Assembly: GCA_037975125.1 (NCBI GenBank) | Contig: CM075853.1 | Span: forward strand, 36,716,113-36,780,112 | DNA length: 64,000 nt | Reading direction: 5' to 3' | Source: Latrodectus hesperus | Taxonomy: Eukaryota > Arthropoda > Arachnida > Araneae > Theridiidae | In this document: piece after piece, positions 38,595-51,249 of the stretch | Numbering within the stretch: position 1 is the first letter of the stretch | How the letters are laid out: every line of letters begins with the position of its first letter | The notes under the pieces: generated by a model | What the model was told of the DNA's origin: nothing | Databases searched by the model: none | Seen by the model: only the letters and a program-made list of their open reading frames with translations | Translations under genes and position numbers: made by a program

Positions 38595-38698
38595 TTCCAG
38601 TCTAACTGCTTTGACAAATCATTTGTCATTATTTCCATAATCATTCTTTTGATAATGCCACTAGAGATCGTACCAGCTTTATTAGTCAAAACAGTCAA
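38595..38698 (-). pseudogene. DUF4806-like upstream exon
   Basis: The minus strand has an acceptor (TTTTTAG) at 38699-38705 followed by 34 codons: LTVLTNKAGTISSGI, IKRMIMEIMTNDLSKQLDW. The pattern of a glycine turn, a basic amphipathic helix and MTN.L...W matches DUF4806 domains. It ends at a possible weak donor (AA|GTAGGA); if unspliced it stops at TAG 38591-38593. The donor leaves two bases whereas the copies A and B need one, so a middle exon is missing or the locus is dead. No more upstream exon was found. Confidence 0.42.
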
Positions 38699-38719
38699 CT
38701 AAAAATAATTACAAAATAT

Positions 38720-40250
38720 TAAAAATATAAAATTCAACTTAAGTTTTAGTTCCTCAACCCTACTTCATGCTAATACTTATTTATTTATCAACTGAATATT
38801 TTTATATAGAAACTTAATGTTTTTTGTTATTTAAATGTTTTAAATTACTTTGAAATTTGCATTTTGTCAGGAAAAATTCCAAAAGTAATGAAAACCAGAC
38901 CAAATTTCTGAGATTTATTTCTTTTAAAAATATGTACTACAGTAAATATTTACATTAAATATAATTTTAGTAGCCATATACAAATATATACTTTAATATC
39001 TGCCAGTTGGAAATACAAAATTTGCACATTGTATGCATTGGCACTAATGTATGGTTTAATTATTTTACATGTAATATTTATTATATTATTTTGCTATTAT
39101 ATTATACAATATTTTGCTCTATAAAAATTGTTTATTATTCAAAAATAACAAAATGAATAATTAATATTCAAATTGAAGTATAAAAACAGATTTTATAATA
39201 AAAATAAATAAATAATATTTGGTTATATATTTCATATATATATAAAGTACTTTTCCATTCTACCCCATCAATAATTCCAATAATGGGAAAGAAGAAAATC
39301 ATAAATTAGCCCTAAATATTCCATTATCATCTTGTATTATTTAAAAAGGTTTACATTTATAGAAAATACTAAAAATAAAAGAAACATTTTATTTATATTT
39401 TTTCCATGTGAAACTAATTAGACCAGGATATACAGTTTAAAGTGGATTCCGAACCACTATCAAAGCCCAAGGTGGGATTCAAACCTATTAACTGTTGAAC
39501 CCAAACTATTTCTTTGGGTAGTTTTATTTATTTTCTACTAGATTATTATCCTGGAAATTTATAAGTGAATTTTAATAAACTTAATAACAATTTTAAAAAT
39601 TAAATAAATTTAAGCAATCAAATAAGATTTAAATTAAAATTAAAGAAATAATTATGTATATAAATGATATATTAATACAAAAAATTATTAAAATAATGCT
39701 TTATTTTATTATTGTTTTATAAATCAATAAATAAATTTTAATTAAATAAATAATAATTTTAAAAAATATAATTTTTAAGCACTCAAATAAGATTTAAATT
39801 AAAATTAAGGAAATAATTATGTATATAGATAATATTATATTAATACAAAAAAGCATTAAAATAACACTATTTTTATATTAGAAATCAATAAAAGAATTTT
39901 AAATAAATAGTAATTTAAGAAAATAAATAAGATTTTTAAACAATTAAATTAGATGCATTCATATAATTTATTTATTTTATGTTTATATTAGAAATTAATA
40001 AATGAATTTTAATAAAATAAAAAATAATTTTAAAAAATTAATAAGATTTTTAAGCAATCAATTAAGATTTAAATTAAAATTAAACAAATAATTATAAATT
40101 TATTTTATTTTATTATTATATAAGCTAACTTAACTTTTTAATAATTTAAGAAAATAAAAAAATTTTTTATATTTTTTTAGAAATCGATAAATGAATTTTA
40201 TTTTAATGGACAATAGTTTAAAAATATAAATAAGACTTTGAAATATTAAG
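38720..40250. other. AT-rich DNA with internal short duplications
   Basis: No coding segment recognised. The stretch 39590-40110 contains several diverged copies of a motif around GATTTAAATTAAAATTAA and ATAATTATGTATAT, suggesting local tandem duplication. A SINE-like copy lies at 39415-39510. Confidence 0.5.
39415..39510 (-). repeat. SINE-like repeat, family A, copy 3
   Basis: On the minus strand a B-box-like AGGTTTGAATCCCACCTTGG is followed by the family A body (CTGGTCTAATTAG near 39413-39425). It is truncated compared with the 9.1 and 50.1 kb copies. Confidence 0.55.
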
Positions 40251-40254
40251 AAAA

Positions 40255-40490
40255 GGTAATGAATAATTTCTCCAGAACTTTGGCATAAAATAACAAGCGG
40301 CGAATAACCTGGCGATCGCCAGTAGCGATAAGGACTTATGTATAAACGCCTGGATAGAGAATACCACGTGACTGTGACATAATAAAATCGCATTCCTCCA
40401 GTGATGTCACTAATGGCCATATCTGAATCATTATTGCTGCCTGGCAATCAAGCTTGACGAAACTTTGGCGACAGATCTCGATATAAGAAT
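40255..40490. repeat. GC-richer dispersed-repeat-like segment
   Basis: About 235 bases of higher complexity in AT-rich DNA. It contains a perfect 14-base palindrome CTGGCGATCGCCAG at 40309-40322. A minus-strand open frame crosses it, but I see no domain and treat it as non-coding. Confidence 0.4.
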
Positions 40491-40779
40491 ATCCCCAAAA
40501 CAATGAACAAACTAAAGTGAAATTTAATATTAAAATTAATTCATATTATTTAAAATAGATTATTATTTGCAATGCTTATTTTGACTTAATTTTACGAACA
40601 AATTAACTTCGTAAAAATAATGTAATAGAATTAAATAAATAGACATCTTAAAGATATATACTTCATATTTATTCAAATGAATTGATAGAACTTACTAAAT
40701 TATTCTGTTAAAAATAATGTTATTATTCAAAATATCAAATAAACATTCAGAAAAATAATACTATGATTTTCAAATATGG

Positions 40780-41000
40780 TCGCCACGCGTTCGTAGACCT
40801 ATTAATAAGTCTGAGCATGATTCTACTTTCCTTCAATCTCAATGGTAAATGCTGCAGCCGCCGTCTATTGACCACTCTATCAGCGGCCGACGACAATGTC
40901 GTTAGGAATATGCGGTAGGGAAAACAGTGACCGTTTCATGTATAAGTTACTGGAACCGGACAAAAAATTCGGTGTAAAGTGAGTTACCAATGAAATCGGT
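40780..41000. repeat. Unclassified GC-richer segment upstream of the LINE fragment
   Basis: Mixed-composition DNA joined to the left side of the RNase H fragment. It may be further LINE sequence or another repeat. Frames are broken and I could not assign it. Confidence 0.3.
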
Positions 41001-41039
41001 AAATGGCCACTGTAATACCACTGAGCCTCTGCTACTAGA

Positions 41040-41735
41040 GTAGTGTCTTATGGCTTAAAAAGAGAAATCTCGATTATTGCTCGGTGTTCCGCAGTGAGCT
41101 TATTGCCATGCTCTGGACTCCCTGAATTCACTTCCACATGGAGCTGAGATTTGGGTTTTGTCTGATAGTAAAAGAGCAATACAGCATTTGGCCAGATGGT
41201 TTCAATGCTTCAAATGTTAAAACGGATGTCCGTATCGCATCATATTCACCTACAATGGATTCCTTCCCACGTGGATCTCGAGGGGAATGAGATTGCGGAC
41301 ACTTTGGCCAAAGCTGGTGTGTCTGAGGACGGTGTGCCGTCGGCACCTCTCACATTTCAGGAGATTCACTCAAAGATTAAACACGAGAATAAAATCACTT
41401 GGATTGTCCCCCTTGAGCACCATTAGTACCGCTGCGCGCGTCCAGGTGCTTCCTTGGCTACTGGTCTTAATAGACAAGAAGAAACGGCTATTGCCCGTTT
41501 CAGAAGTGGCAATCTTAGTAACTTGAAATTCGTCGAGGGTAAGAAGAAATTAGAAATTTGCTCCAAGTCCAAATGAACAGCCCTCTCCTGAACATATTCT
41601 TCAATGCTTTGGTCTCTCCGGGAGAGATCTGATGGAGAATCCACTTATGGTACTGGACTTTTTAAAGGTGTACGCGCTCATGGTCCTGGTCTAGCACTGC
41701 TGATCTCAGGGGCATGCAACAACAAAATTAATAAG
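41040..41735 (+). mobile_element. Jockey-like LINE, fragment 2: RNase H domain and 3' end
   Basis: Plus-strand pieces in three frames give a LINE RNase H: YCSVFRSELIAM, then SLPHGAEIWVLSDSKRAIQH, then HHIHLQWIPSHVDLEGNEIA with DTLAKAG. The D of LSDS, the E of SELIA and the WIPSHV..EGNE.AD signature are the expected catalytic and late motifs. The C-terminus follows (LNRQEETAIARFRSG, EHILQCFGLSGRDLMENPL), ending at TAG 41692-41694, with an A-rich end near 41735. Several frameshifts and stops show it is dead. Confidence 0.82.
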
Positions 41736-41739
41736 TTAA

Positions 41740-42555
41740 TATTCAATTATCGCTCTAAAAAGTAATTTAATCATTCTGCTATCTCTTGCAAACTGCATGA
41801 ATTGAGGAATGATTGTATGTTGCATTCAACCATGCTTTGAAATGTAATTTTGAGAAATTTTTCTATGATCAAACTAATTCTACTCTGAAAGTAATACATT
41901 TTTATTTTGTGTAATTATTTATCTTATTTCAGTGTTTATATTTTGACTTTTCATTTTTTTATTTGATTTCGAAAAAAGAAAATGATAGCAATCTTTTGAG
42001 CAAATTTTTAAATGCTTTGCATGTGATAACAGGTTGTATTAATAATATTTTATTTAATAAAATTCAAAGTAATTTAAACAATATGAGTAATTGAAATTTG
42101 AATATACATTTTTAGTGATATAATTTATAGAAACTGTAGAGAAAATACGTTTGCCTGTTAGTCACAAAAATGACACTAGTTTCAACGTAATTTGGTCTTA
42201 GAAACAGCTATTAGTTACATTGATCTACTAAATAAAAAGCGCTTAAAAATAACTTAACAAATCGTATGCCGAAGTTAATCATTAATGTTTTCTTTTAAAC
42301 ACATACACACACAATTCATTTATTTCAGGACAAAAAAAAAGCTAACTTATTTATACCTTTCTTATTCCATAAATATTTTCTAATCCTTTTTAATTTTAAT
42401 GAAGTTTTGATTCATATATGTAAATTAATACTTTTGCCTTTTTATCAGCATTCATTTATAAAATTATGAATTCAAATTGATTTGTTTGATTAACACTTAA
42501 AAACAAATTTTGATAAAACTTCATTGAAATGTGTGATTGTTTTTATTTCCTTTTT
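41740..42555. other. AT-rich DNA, nothing recognised
   Basis: No coding, RNA or repeat signal that I can support. Confidence 0.5.
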
Positions 42556-42559
42556 TTAT

Positions 42560-42765
42560 TCTGTGTGAAAAATATTTGGGGATATACGGGTATTCGTGTT
42601 GCCTCCGCCAAATGACACATTTCCTCACCTTCTTCGCCAAATCTAAGCGATTACAGTCACAGCATGGTAACCCAGATACGATGAGCTGTAGGCGGAGCTA
42701 TCGTTCCCCGGGGAAAATGTGATTGGGTGAAATATAAGGTGGAGAAATAAACATCATTATGACAT
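42560..42765. repeat. GC-richer dispersed-repeat-like segment
   Basis: About 200 bases of clearly higher GC with sharp edges. A short open frame ends in it, but has no domain. Likely a fragment of an interspersed repeat. Confidence 0.4.
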
Positions 42766-42769
42766 GTGA

Positions 42770-44560
42770 GTGAACGTAGTATATTTAGCAGCGTTTTTGA
42801 ATTTTATATTTGTAAATAACATAACACAATAAGTAACTATAAATATGATACAACAAAAACATAGACAACAATCTATCATACTTTACATCCAAGCGTACAT
42901 GATGTAAAGAACTTAAATAAATACTTTTCTTGTTGGTGTAACTCATTTTTTTAAAACAATGATTTTATTAATGCATTTGGTACCAGTGGTTATGACATTT
43001 CAATATTAATACTTGGACCTTTAAAAGAAAAAAGTTAAATATAACATAACCAATAGTATTACTTATCTTCTATAAATAAAATTATTTCATCAAAACTCAT
43101 CATGTGCTTTTAAAAGTAATGAAAAGAGAAATTAGATAATTTAAATTGAAGCTTGCATGGTAGTTTAAGTATTTATTGATGATTTTCCCTATTTTTTCAG
43201 CAATTAAATTGTTTTTGCCATATTATGTCTGATAATCATAAATTGCATGAATAAAAATTAGCATATTTTTACTTTATATCTTTTATCTGAAAGTATATAA
43301 CATATTACATAAGTATTATTAAATACTATAATTTACATATGTATTCTCCTACTTACCAAAATTAAATATATGTAATAAAGGAATAAATATTTTTTAATTA
43401 AACCTGTGAATTAAATATATTCATTGTGTATATTTGTATGTTGAAGTTACTAATCACAAATTTTTTGCAATGGCATATTCAGCATTTCTCATTATTCAAA
43501 CTCCAAATCATTCAAATATAAGATATTAACTCTTGTTAATGCAATAAAACCCCTTATTTTGTAACATTTGCTGAGCTTATAATTTAATCTCCAAGTTTTT
43601 TGCCCAGATCACATAAATCTCGACATATAAGTATATATTTATTTAACTGATTTTTAAGTATTTTATTTATACAGTTTGTTTTGCAAGTTCATAAGATTAT
43701 ATAAGTAGTTACAAATATGCAAAAGAAACTAAAGGGTTGTAACAACTAAAAATCAATTTATAAAAAACTATTATCAATAATTATGGATATTTGTCTTCAA
43801 CTCTTATTACTAACATCCGTGCAATTTGTAGGTTTATTCTTGTGCATAAGGAATTAATTTTGACAAGAGATTTTCCCACGCTTTCTTGAAAAATTTTGAT
43901 CTGAAAACTCAGCAAACTGAGTCACTGGAACTCGGTCATCCAAAGTGGCAACCAGCCTCCCTTGAGAAATTTTGAGTACAAATACCACAGGAAGTTAAAC
44001 TGCTTTTCCCACATCTGGTAATAATTTAAAATCGATCAACAAACTAGGGGAGATAACACTTTTCCATGAACCAGAATATCTCCTGTCAATAAAGTAAACA
44101 ATTATAAAATGATCTATCGAGACACAGATGCTGTTAGCGTTTTACCCAGTTCATGGGAATTTGAAGTATATCTATTTTGGTGCTCTCCCACAATAAATAG
44201 TAATATAATATAAACTCATAAAGAGATTATAATGCAAATAATAAAAGCACTTTCTTTATAATAATTCAAGTTGTAGATAGTTTTGAAGATTTAGGTTAAG
44301 TTTTAAATTTGAAACAACAAAAATCGAATAAAAAATAATCAGAACTCTAGAATTGGATTCAGAAATGTAACAGGAGAATAATAAGACTGGCTATAATTTA
44401 TAAATAATTTAAAATAATTGTTAATTTTACATATTAATATAATTATTTTCAAAAATGTATATTTTACAGCAGTGAATGATGTTAATACATAATATATATA
44501 GATTAAATGTATTTATAAATAACAGTGAGTTAGGATAAATTAATTAGTTATGCATACATT
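42770..44560. other. AT-rich intergenic DNA
   Basis: No gene recognised. The stretch 43860-44180 is more complex than its flanks and may be old transposon DNA, but no motif could be read on either strand. Confidence 0.45.
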
Positions 44561-44570
44561 TCATTTGCCA

Positions 44571-44910
44571 TTAATGATGAATTTGATTAATTACTTCATC
44601 AGTGTTGATCACTTCAATTTTTTCAAATTCGCCGCTTAAAAATGCTAAGTCACTCCAATTATTTTGTCCCATGGTTGATCGTATATGTCAGAATTAATTT
44701 TAATTTACTGAACGAACGTTCACAGCTAACAATTGACGTTGAAATAGTAAAAATTGTCTATATACTCATAATTTTAATAACATCTTCACCATACTAGATT
44801 ATGCAAGTTAAAAGCTTCAATGGAGTTTGAGATTTAATTTCTTTGGAGCATTGAATTATATACTTATATATTTCTTATAATAAAATCATAAATATTCTCA
44901 GCCAAAACAT
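44571..44910 (-). pseudogene. Decayed hAT-type transposase, C-terminal dimerisation region
   Basis: On the minus strand TISTSIVSCERSFSKLKLI matches the hallmark of the hAT family C-terminus (P.T...ERSFS.LK.IK). After a one-frame break it continues with NWSDLAFLSGEFEKI and a stop at 44571-44573, the expected end of such proteins. Upstream, broken frames include HVLAENIYDFII. The catalytic core is absent or unreadable, so this is a dead remnant. Confidence 0.62.
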
Positions 44911-44914
44911 GTAA

Positions 44915-46440
<1,526 letters not shown>

Positions 46441-46534
46441 CTTTAGAATTTAAATACAAAAACTGCTTAGTAATAAATTTCCAGATAATATTTTCTAAAT
46501 AAAGAAAATTCATATTTAGTGTTGCAAAAAATTA

Positions 46535-46795
46535 TAACAGGGACTTGTAGAAATTTTCTAGCCGGACATTCACAAAGCAAACCACTAGCACATGTTGGTT
46601 TCTTCAGCTGACAGCGATTGATGGACTTCCCCGCTGTAAGTCATTAGAATGAAATTATTTTGAGATGGTCTAGTGTAAAGCCGGAAATACGTCCCATCAA
46701 TAATTAGAGGCTTTTGTATTCTTCACAAGAGCTAATAGGGGTATTATACAGGGTGTTATATCTGTTTCTTATCGATTAGTAAGGATGCAAATTTT
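46535..46795. repeat. Unclassified higher-complexity segment
   Basis: About 260 bases of mixed composition ending near ACAGGGTGTTATATC. It has no open frame and looks like an old interspersed repeat of unknown class. Confidence 0.3.
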
Positions 46796-46799
46796 AAGG

Positions 46800-49700
46800 A
46801 CATCTAACACAATTCTTTTATTTGTAATTTAATTTTAAGAATTTTTCATTAATGATATTTCAATTTTATGAAATTTCCCCTTTCTTTTGAGAGCTATATC
46901 TCATCATGTTATTGTTGTTAAAATACAATTAAAAGTTAACATTTTATATTTACAAAAGAAAATATAAAATTTTAATAAAATATTGTTTGTTAAATAAAAG
47001 GATCTAATATCTTATAAAAAAAATTAATAGAATGTTAAATAATATTTCAGAAAATTAAAATATTTAAAAAAATTTTCATTTTGATTTTTTTTAAATAGTA
47101 AATAACCACATCCAGAGAGAAGTGCTGATGACATATTTATCAGCCGAAGCAATATTAATTAGATATTATATTCTTTATATGGAATAGAAAAGATTTATTT
47201 GATTAATCAATACTATAATTTTTTATAGACATGTAACTTGACTTCGGCTATATAACTTGACTATATAACTTTAAACTAAAATAGAAGACATTTCAAATGT
47301 TTAAATTTATGACTGCAAAAAGTATAAAAAATAAAGTTCCTTATCATTAACTTTCCGCCTTTTCCATAATCATTTGCATATTTTTAGTACAGTTTTTATT
47401 ATTTTTTGAGGTATTTTGGAAATTACTAGAGGTAATATTTTAACTAAGAACGTTTAGTTTCTTATTAAGAAAAAGCAATTTGGCCAGTACATTTCGGGGA
47501 TAATATTTTTAAGTAACATTTGTTATATACATAGTTTAATTGTAGGTATATCACATTTACAGTTTTTCTGATAAAGAAGTAATGCTTCTTCATCAGATAA
47601 AGTGCAAACGTGATATACTCTTCTCTTTTACTATAAATTTTTGAAATTAAATTTTGAAACTATTAAATTTTTGAAAAATAATTACAATGTATTAATAAAT
47701 CGCAATTTATATTTAGGTTGTTGAAATTCATTTAATTGTATAAATATTGAAATTCTGTTCTAGGATAACTATTGAAAATTAAAACATTAATGAATCTTGA
47801 AAATGAATTTTTAAGTTAGTTAAATAATCAGCTATAATTTTAGGAAAAATTGAATGTCTTTTAAATTTTAAACGATATATCTACTAAGAGAAAAATAATT
47901 TTATTTTATTCAGTATTTGTGATTTGGCTCATATTTTATACACTCTTTGAAAACAATGGAAAAATTATATTTGGTTACTAGCTGAAGGTAAATACTTTTA
48001 TAACAAGCAACTTTTGAATAATTTATATCATTGAGAATTTCTCTTTAAATATATATTTCCTAAAATGAATATTTTTCTTTTGAAAGAAAAATTTAAAATA
48101 AGGCAAAAACATTGCTTATTCAAAAGGAAATTTTAATTTTTAGATTTAAGAAAATTACATTAATCTTATAATACTCTATAAAGATATAAATACCATGAGC
48201 AAGAAAAATTAAATTATTAACTATGACTATCAGATCTGACAATAATTTTTTTCCAGTCTAAGGACATTAACAATTTTTAAATATTTGATCAAATTTGAAC
48301 TTCAAAATCTGCCTTATTTTTGTGTAAACTTATGCGTAAAAGATATGATTAAAAACAGATACTTAAAACTACTGTTTTCTAGAATGAGTATTAATAAAAT
48401 ATTTTCATTTTTGTGTAATTGATGGAGTAATAAAGAAATAATTTTGCTCACTTCTAATCAATAAATGGTGATTATCAAAAAAATAATTTTCTATTCTTTG
48501 GATGAGTACAAATCTTTAAGCATTTATTCCAATTATAAGTTTCATTTTATTACATAGTTAATTCCACACTTTTAAAGGATTTGAAATTAAATACTCAATT
48601 TAAATTCTGAAGCTACAAATAAATGGCAAATTAAATTGATAAAATAAAAATTTATTATTAACATGGTTTTAGATAAAGTAAATTGAATTGTAAAATAAGA
48701 TTAGAAATTTAATTTTAGAAATAATTAGATAAATGACCTATTTTGTTAACAGAATTTATTCCATACACATTTTATGCAGTTTAAAAGAAAGATAAATTTT
48801 ACAATTATTCTGTGATTAATAATTTATGATTCAAAAATATTTAATTTCTTTTATTAAAGAGAAAAAAATTGAATACATGTATCATTATAGAAAGCGATTT
48901 TAAATATTATTGCATTCATTTGCTTTTCGATTCACAAAATTTTTGTTAGCGTTTTCCTCATTTGCTTACATTATTACAACCGCTCTACTAGGTAACGTCA
49001 TTCACCACACCCCTTTTCAGACTACCTCTTTAGGTTTGTATTAAATAAGGAACGTCGCCAAAATGTACCAAGTACGGTTACAGTTTACCTTGCCAACATG
49101 ACTTCCCGTAAACTCTCACAAATAATGTAAGATATTTATAACTTGTATTTATATACTCATGATTAGAAATTATATATTTAATGCTGACCAGTTTTTGGTC
49201 TAAAGTATATAAATGTAAGTTTGTTTTTATTTGGAAAATTGGTACATATCAAAGAAAATAAAATAAACTTTAAGGCTCTTTACCTGATATTTCCAAAATA
49301 AAAATGGTAGAATATAATTTTGTTGTCCCATAAGCCTTTGGAATATTAGCATTTGCAATAAAGCAGCATTTAAGTTAAACTAAAATATCATAAAATGTGT
49401 TCTAATTAATTGTTTTCATCAATAGAGATATAATACCAACAGTGGAAGCATAGCTAAAAAATCAATAAAAGTAAAAAAATTTGTAATATTCCCCAACAAG
49501 TTAATATATTTTGTGCTTATGCGGATTGTAATAATATATTTTATTTTGTCTCTTTCGAATTTTTAAGACTGCAATTGATTACTAGTCACCCCTAAATAAA
49601 TAATTTTATTTGATTTTGAGAAGTGCTTCATCAAAAATATAGTAAGTGTGCGATACAGTATTTTTCTTTAGAAAAATTATTAATTACGAAATTTTTGTAT

Positions 49701-49800
49701 CACTCTAGAAATATTTCATTTTCTATGCTATGATTTAATTCTACAGTTTTTTATTTTGAAAAATTGATCTCACAATTTAGAAATAGAAGTATAATTTGCA
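46800..49800. other. AT-rich intergenic DNA
   Basis: No gene recognised. It contains the 75-base hairpin at 47545-47619 and a more complex stretch at 48950-49130 without any readable domain. Confidence 0.5.
47545..47619 (-). repeat. 75-base imperfect hairpin, 35-base arms, 5-base loop
   Basis: Arms 47545-47579 and 47585-47619 match at 29 of 35 positions. Read as a minus-strand RNA, three of the six mismatches become G.U pairs, so 32 of 35 positions would pair. Size and shape resemble a microRNA precursor or a tiny inverted-repeat element. Expression is unknown. Confidence 0.65.
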
Positions 49801-50067
49801 TCCACCGATACCATTTGGTTTTTGGGTATCAGGGAGGAAATCTGAAGTATGAACTTGCCTCACACTTTGTTCTAAAAAGAAAGTAGGAAATGTAAATAAT
49901 TCTTTCATAAATATCCCAATATAAATAAAACATTCTTAAATACTTTTAAAACTAGAAGTTAAACTTATTTAGCTGCAGTTTCTCTAGGTGTTTCTTGGTT
50001 TTACCTTATTTTTTTAATGCAATTTTAGACTTTCCCCACTTTAGAAAGTTTTAACATAAGCTTAATT

Positions 50068-50240
50068 CAGTTTGGTTTGCCTCTCAATAGTCATTTTTTG
50101 CACATAAGGGAAAATTAATTGGGATCTGTTGCTAAAGTAGACTCACGCCACTAGAAACATTGAAGCCTGCTGTGGAATTCTAATTGACGAATTATTGAAC
50201 CAAAGGTTAAAGCTAACCATTCTACTGCCAGCTCTGGCCT
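50068..50240 (-). repeat. SINE-like repeat, family A, copy 4
   Basis: On the minus strand the tRNA-like head at about 50240-50160 is followed by the family body with TTATGTGCAAAAAATGAC at the distal end. It matches the 22.1 kb copy in the distal half and the 9.1 kb copy in layout. Confidence 0.58.
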
Positions 50241-50961
50241 TAATATGAGTTTTTCAAAAGACATTTAACGTGATTTTGAGCCAAAATACTCAGCATTTTT
50301 TTTAAATCATTAAATATTTATATTTATTTTTAATATCTGTGTGAAGGCTTTTTTATTATTACTTGTATTTCTGGAATAGTTTTGGGTTATTAGTTTAGTT
50401 GGCGTAATTTCTGTAGCTTTTCCTAATTTCTGAAGTTTTTTAAGGTAGATAATTTTTTGGAATTGCATTTTCATACATCTAAAAAATTTCCTTTTCAAAT
50501 ATGTCTATATTTATTTGCTGCTTAATTATGTTCTGGTTAAAAGTAAGTTTAAAATTACATATGCTTTTACTTGCACTTAACAAAAAATTGTTATCATTTT
50601 GAATAGTTCTTACATTTATACAGAAATCCTGTTTTTAACACTGAAAAATCTTTTATATAATTTAGTAAGCAGCATGAATAAAGTATATGAAGCTTAAAAG
50701 TAATTTTTTAAATCACAGTATTATATGCAAAAATTAGCTATTTGATATTATGCTGATGAAAGAAGACTTAAATCACCTCACATAATTATTCTAAGTATGT
50801 TTTAATTTCAAATAACTTGTCATGTTCGTAGTTTAAAATATCACCAATATTTCGAAAACGTTGGCAATTTGCTGTGATCATTTAGAACAAGCGAATGAAA
50901 TTTCAATATTACTAAAATTTATTCTTGGGCAAAATAAATGTCACCAAATTGTATATAAATT

Positions 50962-51240
50962 CCCTGATTACCGTGTTCTAACGGTAACACAGCACTCTTT
51001 GGAACATCAGATCTCGGGATCGATACCAGCCACTGTTAAACAACGGGAGATGGATGTTGTATTTCTGCTTTCTGCATGCACGTTTGTTGCAGTAGTTTTC
51101 CTAGTTTCCTTTCTGGTGACGCATATATTATGAAAAGTCCTCCCAGAAGAGGCAATTTGCGCGGATGCTAAAATGCCTGACAACGTTAAGCTGTCCACTA
51201 TGCAGTATCAAAAGCGAATAAATTTCATACAAAAATATTG
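50962..51240 (+). repeat. tRNA-derived SINE-like repeat
   Basis: A-box-like TTCTAACGGTAACACAG and B-box-like TCGGGATCGATACCAG lie about 30 bases apart, then a body of about 190 bases that is richer in GC than the flanks. Short open frames on both strands here have no domain. Confidence 0.6.
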
Positions 51241-51249
51241 GTTAAAGAT

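Noticed and set aside
40130..40447. Minus-strand 105-codon open frame
   Set aside because: Its front part lies in a dispersed repeat and the rest is AT-rich intergenic DNA. No domain seen.
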